Shown piece by piece: positions 58,211 to 64,000 of a stretch of DNA of 64,000 nucleotides (within the stretch, counting starts at the first letter, position 1; every line of letters begins with the position of its first letter). A program made the translations under genes and the position numbers. The notes beneath the pieces were generated by a model. It was given only the letters and a program-made list of their open reading frames with translations. It was not told where the DNA came from and did no database searches. This DNA is from Halomonas binhaiensis (GTDB taxonomy: Bacteria > Pseudomonadota > Gammaproteobacteria > Pseudomonadales > Halomonadaceae): assembly GCF_008329985.2 (NCBI RefSeq), contig NZ_CP038437.2, forward strand, positions 2,170,001-2,234,000, given 5' to 3'.

Positions 58211-59623
58211 ATGCCTTGCGAATCGTCCGCGCATCAGCTCAAGCCCGCTTCACTGGGGGTTGCTGATATCGTCTTCTTCGTCGTTGCCGCTGCTGCCCCT
58301 CTGGGGGCAACCTTGGGGGCAGCTCCTGTCGTGTTTGCCATCGGTGGCGCTGGTGCCCCAGGGCTCTATCTCATTGCCTCGATCGTCTTGCTGCTTTTCG
58401 CCATCGGCTTTGCAGCCATGAGCCGCTACGTCGTAAGCGCGGGGGGGGTTGCCGATCTCGTGAGTCGTGGACTTGGCAAGAAGGCGGGGCACATGGCTGC
58501 TGGCGTTGCTCTGCTAGCCTATGTGTGCTTACTCTCCGGTGTTTATGGCCAGTTTGCCGCATTTGGAGCCGATCTCGTCGCCTCAATTTTCAGTGTTGAG
58601 ATAGATTGGCGCATCCTCGCTTTCGCTATCGCTGCCCTGGTCGCTTTGTTCGGCTATCTCAATATCGACCTTTCTGCACGTGTACTCGGCGTACTCATGG
58701 TCCTGGAAGTTCTGATCCTCCTGTTATTCGATATCGCTGTGTTGATGCAGTCCGAATTCGAGAAAGGCTTTCTACAAGGCTTCATGCCGTCTCAGATCGT
58801 CTCGCCGGGAATGGGGGTGGCACTCATGTTTGCCTTTGCCTGCTTCGTAGGTTTCGAGTCGACGACGCTATATGGAGAAGAGGCCAAGAATCCGAAGCGG
58901 ACCGTCCCACGAGCCACCTACATTGCCATTCTCATGATAGGCGGATTCTATACACTGACGACCTGGTGTATCGGTCTGGCCTATCAGACTGGTGATGTCC
59001 AAGCTGCTGCTTCCGATAACTACGTTAACTTTATTTTCGCCGTGAATACGGAGTATGTCGGTGCCTGGTCGACCTTTACGATGAAAATTCTCGCTGTCAC
59101 CAGTATCTTTGCTGTGCTGCTGTCATTTCATAATGCTCTTTGCCGTTACCTTTTCTCGCTCGCTCGCGAACGCTTTCTTCCTGTCGCCTTGAGCTTCGTT
59201 CATCCGCATCAATCGAGCCCGTACATTGCCAGTGTCGTGCTTTCTTGCTCCACGGCTCTCATTCTCCTGGCATTCATGCTCGGGAATGCCGACCCCGTCG
59301 ACAATCTGTACCTCTGGATGGTCGCGCTCGGCACCCTATCCGTCCTGACGCTACAGACGCTGGGTGGCTTTGCCGTGGTCGCCTTCTTCTGGAGGATTGA
59401 GGAAAGAAAATGGTGGAAGCATCAGATTCTTCCCAGCATCGGTGCCGTCGGTTTGTTGCTCATCTCTATCCTGGCCTACGCAAATTTTTCCGAACTCAGC
59501 GGCGTAGAGCGTGGCATCGTCACTCTGCTTCCCTGGTGTATTCCCGCAGTTGCTCTGCTCGGGGCACTCAACAGCCGGCGGGTCGTCGCCCAACATGGTG
59601 CGATCGGCTCCCCAACCAGCTGA
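58211..59623 (+). CDS. APC-family amino-acid/amine permease
   Basis: 470 residues from ATG 58211, with GGAGGAAAG 6 bases upstream. About 12 membrane segments. APC-family features: LGVADIVFFVVAAAAPLGATLG at helix 1, ACFVGFESTTLYGEEAKNPKRTVPRATY, and SFHNALCRYLFSLARERFLP. It imports an amino acid or polyamine. It is divergent from the aminotransferase and followed by an aldehyde dehydrogenase, as in uptake-transamination-oxidation modules for amines. Confidence 0.92.
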   Translation: MPCESSAHQLKPASLGVADIVFFVVAAAAPLGATLGAAPVVFAIGGAGAPGLYLIASIVLLLFAIGFAAMSRYVVSAGGVADLVSRGLGKKAGHMAAGVALLAYVCLLSGVYGQFAAFGADLVASIFSVEIDWRILAFAIAALVALFGYLNIDLSARVLGVLMVLEVLILLLFDIAVLMQSEFEKGFLQGFMPSQIVSPGMGVALMFAFACFVGFESTTLYGEEAKNPKRTVPRATYIAILMIGGFYTLTTWCIGLAYQTGDVQAAASDNYVNFIFAVNTEYVGAWSTFTMKILAVTSIFAVLLSFHNALCRYLFSLARERFLPVALSFVHPHQSSPYIASVVLSCSTALILLAFMLGNADPVDNLYLWMVALGTLSVLTLQTLGGFAVVAFFWRIEERKWWKHQILPSIGAVGLLLISILAYANFSELSGVERGIVTLLPWCIPAVALLGALNSRRVVAQHGAIGSPTS

Positions 59624-59737
59624 TACAACTACAACAACCTGCTCGACGCTTCGTTTCGACCGCCCTGCCCTACGCCGAGCGAAGCTTTAGCTTTCTAGTG
59701 GTAAATGACAGGCCAAAATGACAAGAGTGAGTAGTGT

Positions 59738-61192
59738 ATGAAAATGCTTTCTGATGACATCTTGAACGGTAAATACTTCAACGGCCAATGGGTTGCGGGT
59801 ACGGAGATTTCTCCTGCAATTGAGCCGGCCACTGGGGAGGTATTGGGGCAGTTTGCCATGGCGGATGCCGCCGGGATGGCCTCATCTGCCGCAACAGCGC
59901 GCAACGCTCAACGTAATTGGGCGGCTCAGCCCGGAGAGACGCGTTCGGCGATCATGTACAAGGCGGCCATGTTAATGGAGGAACATCGGGAGGAAATTTG
60001 CGAATGGCTGATCAGGGAGTCCGGCTCCACTAAGCTCAAGGCGGCCTTCGAAGTCGAGGTTTCCATCAAGGCCCTGAGAGAGAGCGCCGGTCTACCGGGC
60101 CAGACCCAAGGTGATGTCCTGCCTTCCGAATCAGGCCATCTGAGCCTGGCTCGTCGGCGTCCGTTGGGCGTGGTCGGGGTCATCTCTCCATTTAATTTTC
60201 CGCTCTATCTGGCCATGCGTGCAGTCGCACCGGCCCTGGCCGTCGGTAATGGCGTCGTGCTCAAGCCGGACCCTCGCACGGCCATTTGCGGGGGACTGGT
60301 CATCGGAAGATTGCTCGAGCTGGCCGGTGTTCCCCAGGGCACTCTTCATGTCCTGCCGGGCGGAGGTGAGACCGGTGCAGCCCTGGTTGCCGACCCCAAT
60401 GTGGCGATGATTCAGTTTACCGGCTCCACCAACGCCGGCCGCAAGGTTGGAGAAGCCGCGGGGCGCCATTTGAAAAAGGTATCTCTCGAACTCGGTGGCA
60501 AGAATTCTCTGATAATACTCGACGATGCCGACCTCGATACCGCCATCGCCAACGCAACCTGGGGCAGCTTCCTCCACCAGGGCCAGATCTGCATGGCAAC
60601 GGGGCGAATCCTCGTTCATCGCAAGATCCATGACGAGTTCGTCAAGCGCATGGCCGCCAAGGCCAAATGCCTCAAGGTAGGCGACCCGCTCCGGAATGAA
60701 GTAGCTCTCGGCCCCATCATCAATGAGCAACAACGTGATCATATTCACGCGTTAGTCCGGTCTGCTGTCGATGCCGGGGCGACGTTAGAAACCGGGGGCA
60801 GCCATGAGGGCCTGTTCTTCGAGCCCACCGTACTCAGCAATGTAACACCGGACAACCCTGCCTACCTGGAAGAGATCTTCGGCCCGGTAGCGGTCATCGT
60901 GCCATTCGATGATGATGAAATGGCCGTGCGACTAGCGAACGATACTGACTATGGCCTGTCAGCCGGTATCATTACCCGGGATGTCGGTCGCGCACTTCGG
61001 TTGAGCGAGCAACTCGACGTCGGACTGCTCCACATCAACGATCAGACCGTGAACGACGAAGTCTGCAACCCCTTCGGCGGCACTGGGCAATCGGGTAATG
61101 GCACGAGTATCGGTGGGCCGGCCAACTGGGAAGAGTTCACCCAATGGCAATGGCTTACCATCAAGCCGGAAGCTCAGGCTTATCCTATTTGA
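59738..61192 (+). CDS. NAD(P)-dependent aldehyde dehydrogenase (benzaldehyde/vanillin DH-like)
   Basis: 484 residues. VGVISPFNFPLYLAMRAVAPAL, KPDPRTA, FTGSTNAGRKVGEAA, catalytic Glu in LELGGKNSLIIL, catalytic Cys in HQGQICMATGR and EIFGPVAVIVPF. The LHINDQTVNDEVCNPFGGTG block resembles XylC/Vdh-type dehydrogenases for aromatic aldehydes. Cotranscribed with the APC permease (114-base gap). By context it oxidises the aldehyde formed after transamination of an imported amine. The substrate itself is unknown. Confidence 0.9.
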   Translation: MKMLSDDILNGKYFNGQWVAGTEISPAIEPATGEVLGQFAMADAAGMASSAATARNAQRNWAAQPGETRSAIMYKAAMLMEEHREEICEWLIRESGSTKLKAAFEVEVSIKALRESAGLPGQTQGDVLPSESGHLSLARRRPLGVVGVISPFNFPLYLAMRAVAPALAVGNGVVLKPDPRTAICGGLVIGRLLELAGVPQGTLHVLPGGGETGAALVADPNVAMIQFTGSTNAGRKVGEAAGRHLKKVSLELGGKNSLIILDDADLDTAIANATWGSFLHQGQICMATGRILVHRKIHDEFVKRMAAKAKCLKVGDPLRNEVALGPIINEQQRDHIHALVRSAVDAGATLETGGSHEGLFFEPTVLSNVTPDNPAYLEEIFGPVAVIVPFDDDEMAVRLANDTDYGLSAGIITRDVGRALRLSEQLDVGLLHINDQTVNDEVCNPFGGTGQSGNGTSIGGPANWEEFTQWQWLTIKPEAQAYPI

Positions 61193-61233
61193 AGCGCCCT
61201 TCCCAGCATCTATGTTGGATAGCCAGGTAGACA

Positions 61234-61258
61234 AGCGGCGGGCTCATTGCCCGCCGCT
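61234..61258. terminator. Hairpin between convergent aldehyde dehydrogenase and HDAC-like genes
   Basis: AGCGGCGGGC and GCCCGCCGCT, perfect 10-bp arms with loop TCATT. There is no strong U tract on either side, but the location between convergent genes supports termination. Confidence 0.7.
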
Positions 61259-61300
61259 GATGTCACAGGAGAGGTGAACAACACCCTTTATTTGATGGCT

Positions 61301-62416
61301 TTACTGAGCCAATCCGTGAGTCTTGGCGACGTTTGCTATGACATCCTTCTGCAACTCCAGATGTCTTTCGGGAGATTGTTGTGCCTTGATGAAGTTCAGC
61401 CCTGGATCTGTGACATCGGTACGCCAGCCACAAAGCTCCTCCATGATGGCAAGTCCACAATAGGGAGTATAGGCTTCCGCATAGCCACCTTCATGGACAA
61501 CAGCAAGCCGCCCCCCACAGATACGTTCCGCCGTTTCTCGCATAATGCGAGTCATGGACCGGTAATCGTCGCTATGCAACATCATCCTCGCCAGTGGATC
61601 GACGCCATTCGCATCGACACCATTGGCAATAATGATCAACTCGGGCTCGAAGCGCTCCAATGCAGGTACAACAACCTTTTCCAAGGCCTCCAGGTAAGCA
61701 GCCCCGCCACTTCCTGGCATCAAGGGAATATTAATGTTAGTTCCTACCGCATCACCCTCCCCTGTATCTTCCAGCCCGCTATACCCGGGAGGGAAACAAC
61801 CGTCCTGATGAATGGAAATAGTCAGGACATCCGGCCGTCCGTAATAGATGGCCTGAGTTCCATTGCCATGATGGACATCCCAATCCACCACCGCGACCTT
61901 TCCAACCCCCAGATGTTTCTTGGCAGACTCGATTGCGATTGGGATATTGGCCAGACAGCATGCCCCCATTGCCTCATCTGGGAGACAGTGATGGCCAGGG
62001 GGGCGCGAAAGAGAGTAGGCATTATCTACCTCTCGCTTGTATACCGCCTCAACGGCAGCTTTCGCCAATCCGGCGGATAATAATGCTATTTCATAGGACC
62101 GAGGACCAACAGGAGATGTTTCAGACATGAACCCTCCCCCATTATCGCTCAGTGTTTTCAAGCAATCCAAGTAATGGGCAGGATGAACTGCTAGTGCCTC
62201 TTCTCTAGAAGCGGATGGAGCGCTACGCACCTCAACTTTACCGATTAACCCCGAAACATCCATTAAGTTTTTTATGCGTCGCTTAGATTCGGGAGACTCG
62301 ACGTTAGGAGAGCTAGGCATGGGCTGCACCCATTGCCCCACTGGAAAAATTAGCGCAGTTTGTCCAGGATTATGCCACATTGTCCTTTCATCATAGAAAA
62401 GTACGCTTTTTCGCAT
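61301..62416 (-). CDS. HDAC-family amidohydrolase (acetylpolyamine-deacetylase-like)
   Basis: 371 residues from ATG 62416 (MRKSVLFYDERTMWH), preceded by AAGGGG. Zinc-hydrolase features of class II histone deacetylase/acetylpolyamine amidohydrolases: SRPPGHHCLPDEAMGACCLANIPIA, the zinc ligands in VVDWDVHHGNGTQ, HQDGCFPPGYSG, and NGVDANGVDPLARM. It removes acetyl or other acyl groups from an amine. Clustered with permease, aminotransferase and aldehyde dehydrogenase genes, it would release the free amine from an acylated substrate. Confidence 0.92.
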   Translation of the reverse strand: MRKSVLFYDERTMWHNPGQTALIFPVGQWVQPMPSSPNVESPESKRRIKNLMDVSGLIGKVEVRSAPSASREEALAVHPAHYLDCLKTLSDNGGGFMSETSPVGPRSYEIALLSAGLAKAAVEAVYKREVDNAYSLSRPPGHHCLPDEAMGACCLANIPIAIESAKKHLGVGKVAVVDWDVHHGNGTQAIYYGRPDVLTISIHQDGCFPPGYSGLEDTGEGDAVGTNINIPLMPGSGGAAYLEALEKVVVPALERFEPELIIIANGVDANGVDPLARMMLHSDDYRSMTRIMRETAERICGGRLAVVHEGGYAEAYTPYCGLAIMEELCGWRTDVTDPGLNFIKAQQSPERHLELQKDVIANVAKTHGLAQ

Positions 62417-62861
62417 TTCAGACCCCTTTATTTTTGAAATATCAATATCACCAGGATGTTTTAAATTCATTCAACCTGGTTAGCGGAAAAAACAGAAAGC
62501 TAATTTATTTCACCAAGGATAATATAAGTAAAAAATCAACCTGCTTTTAAAGCTGAGCAGGCTCGGCCATACGGAAGAGATAGAAAAAGAGGAATTGCAG
62601 AAAATAATCAAGCGACACATTTTCCGAATCCCTGTAGTGCTTGACCAGCGTCTCCTGAGAGATTGGCAAACACCCAAAAGTGGCGCAACAACCAGTTCAG
62701 ATTATTCAATCGAAATCGGTGATCATGGCATCGACAGTGAACACCCCTCAATCGACCGAATCCATACGACCATTAACACGTTACCCACGTGGCTAAAGAC
62801 CACAGTGACTTTATAAAAAGTTCAACGGGATGGCGTCGGAAAAAGAATAAAACAACGAAGC
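62417..62861. other. 445-bp AT-rich intergenic region upstream of the HDAC-like gene
   Basis: Lower GC than the neighbours. It contains the HDAC-like promoter on the minus strand and nothing with gene structure. A 73-codon plus-strand frame (62595-62816) has no ribosome-binding site and no family resemblance. Possibly decayed DNA or regulatory sequence. Confidence 0.5.
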
Positions 62862-63776
62862 TTAACGCCGGTGAGCTCCGAAGAGACAAGAGATATCTTC
62901 TTGAAGCGATTTCCTCACGCATTCCTTGAGCGCGAGAACAGCAGGACTTCGGTTACCCTTGACCGTTACCAACGCCAGCTCGCTTCTTGTGGCATCCTGA
63001 AGTGGGATATAGCGTACTCCGGGGTGCTGAAACATGCGTGCCGCTGATAGCGGATAGGTGTCGAAAGCTCCTTGGTAAGCAATGGCTGCCAGGCTTTCCG
63101 GGATCGATTTGACAAAAGCCCCGACATGACAAGGGTCGACAGAATCGGACCTTAATGACCAATACGACGCCCAATCAGATGGAGCTCCCTCCCCGGCAAC
63201 GGCAAAGGGCTTATCCAATAGTTGCTCTATATTCAAGTGGCTGGCACTTGCCAGTGGGTGAGCAGTGGGAACGGCAGCAACTCGCGGTTCATCAAACATA
63301 ACCTCATATTCTAACCGTGAGTCATCGACCGGCAGCCTCATGAAGGTGGCATCCACACTGCCTGAAACAAGACTCTGAACTTGATTGGTCATGGTCAACT
63401 CCGTCACGATCAGCCGGATATCGGGGTTGGCCTGGCGAAAGCGGGAGAAGATGGTATGCGTCAATTCTCCTGCACCATCACCAAAAAAGCCGACAGTAAA
63501 GGTGTGACGGCTCTGCTCGGCAATGGCGCGGCACTCTGCGATAGTACCTTCCAGACTCACCATCATCAGGTGTGCCTGTTCAATGAACCTCTCACCTGCA
63601 TCGGAAAGGGAAACCCGGCGATTGGTCCGCTCGAAGACCTTGAAGCCCAGTTCATTCTCAAGCTTGGCGATCTGGGCACTCAGTCCTGATTGAGCAATAT
63701 TTTCAATCTCCGCAGCTTTTCCAAAATGAAGGGTCTCGGCAAGGCGAAACATGAGTGAAAGTTGTTTTGTGTCCAT
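62862..63776 (-). CDS. LysR-family transcriptional regulator
   Basis: 304 residues from ATG 63776 (MDTKQLSLMFRLAETL). LysR helix-turn-helix LHFGKAAEIENIAQSGLSAQIAKLENELGFKVFERTNRRVSLS, then the two-lobe effector domain (FTVGFFGDGAGELTHTIFS, DATFMRLPVDDSRLEYEVM). Same strand as and upstream of the HDAC-like gene, at the end of the amine-type cluster. Likely activator of those operons, with the inverted repeat at 58096 as one candidate site. Confidence 0.92.
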   Translation of the reverse strand: MDTKQLSLMFRLAETLHFGKAAEIENIAQSGLSAQIAKLENELGFKVFERTNRRVSLSDAGERFIEQAHLMMVSLEGTIAECRAIAEQSRHTFTVGFFGDGAGELTHTIFSRFRQANPDIRLIVTELTMTNQVQSLVSGSVDATFMRLPVDDSRLEYEVMFDEPRVAAVPTAHPLASASHLNIEQLLDKPFAVAGEGAPSDWASYWSLRSDSVDPCHVGAFVKSIPESLAAIAYQGAFDTYPLSAARMFQHPGVRYIPLQDATRSELALVTVKGNRSPAVLALKECVRKSLQEDISCLFGAHRR

Positions 63777-64000
63777 ATGGATAGCCACCCAGGACGCCTA
63801 TTTCAGGCGTTGAAGCTCAAGGGGAATTTGTTATTCGACTGAACATACCACGGCACCGGCCATGCAAAACAGTGGCACTCCTGCGACACAAGAAATGAGG
63901 CCGGGAGTCTGAAAGGCTCTCCAACGAATCTCCGGGAAAGCCGGTGAGGCACGAAGCCTATGATGAGAGGCGAATCGCCGCCAATAATACACTGAACTTT
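63777..64000. other. Right-edge region, hairpin-rich, unassigned
   Basis: On the plus strand 63940-63980 contains successive small hairpins: a CCGG stem with GAAAG loop (63934-63944 area), AGGC ACGAA GCCT (63947-63959) and GGCG AAT CGCC (63969-63979). It may be the leader of a gene outside the window or a structured RNA such as the 5' end of a group II intron. I cannot decide between these. The minus strand is open from 63803 to the edge but gives protein-unlike sequence. Confidence 0.35.

Noticed and set aside
62595..62816. A 73-codon plus-strand frame
   Set aside because: No ribosome-binding site, no family resemblance, and AT-rich intergenic composition.
63803..64000. Edge-open minus-strand frame of 66 codons
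   Set aside because: The translation is rich in Cys, Trp and Pro without family pattern, and it is more likely produced by the hairpin-rich non-coding stretch.
63840..64000. Cobalamin, glycine or guanidine riboswitch at the right edge
   Set aside because: Partial look-alikes (GGGAA..CCGGTG, an ACGA loop, GCCACTG on the other strand) do not occur in the order or spacing of those classes.

Overview
The window reads as chromosomal DNA of a gammaproteobacterium, most likely a member of the Halomonadaceae (Halomonas or a close relative). The basis is the mix of families (MetH, NfuA, Zur, HisI, CorA, the RimK-like/7TM-transglutaminase/retropepsin operon, a periplasmic glucoside 3-dehydrogenase-type operon) together with a dif site that differs from the Escherichia coli site, as recalled, at only 3 of 28 bases. 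Coding density is high, most genes are GC-rich, and there is no rRNA, tRNA, CRISPR array or intact insertion sequence. The dif site at 55559-55586, and FtsK-loading (KOPS) octamers that point at it from both sides, place the window at the replication terminus.

Layout. 1-6.5 kb holds core genes: metH (cut by the left edge), nfuA, a KfrA-like coiled-coil protein and corA. 6.8-8.2 kb is a solitary tyrosine recombinase with an inverted repeat over its upstream end. 8.2-20 kb is a sugar or sugar-acid catabolic cluster: two dehydrogenases, a mandelate-racemase-family dehydratase, a YtfQRT/YjfF-type ABC importer, an AldA-like aldehyde dehydrogenase, a divergent FadR-type regulator with two matching operators, and a GMC oxidoreductase. 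20-21.5 kb is a TetR/SDR pair with twin operators. 21.5-29.2 kb is an alcohol and fatty-acid activation cluster (AidB-like acyl-CoA dehydrogenase, AlkJ-like and AlkK-like enzymes, an atypical aldehyde dehydrogenase, TetR). 29.3-32 kb holds sufE, an acetyltransferase, yidD, hisI and zur. 32-35.5 kb is the RimK-like/7TM/retropepsin operon.

35.9-40.2 kb is an exported 3-keto-glycoside operon (TIM-barrel isomerase, GMC dehydrogenase large subunit, Tat-type small subunit, DUF1080 protein) behind a 40-bp perfect palindrome with a LacI-type core. 40.3-43.8 kb pairs NhaC with a trans-sulfuration-type PLP enzyme and a GntR regulator. 43.9-50 kb carries a second FabF, TetR, a frameshifted GFA gene and a run of small accessory genes. 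50-55.5 kb has a periplasmic thiol-redox pair, a MocR regulator and an acetyltransferase. dif is followed by yefM-yoeB, and 56.6-63.8 kb is an amine-type catabolic cluster (class III aminotransferase, APC permease, aldehyde dehydrogenase, HDAC-like amidohydrolase, LysR).

The most unusual feature that the genes do not explain is a recurring architecture: imperfect tandem duplications of 12-18 bp at, or just after, the stop codons of at least ten genes. In several cases each copy carries its own stop codon. In yidD and hisI the repeats run into the reading frame.
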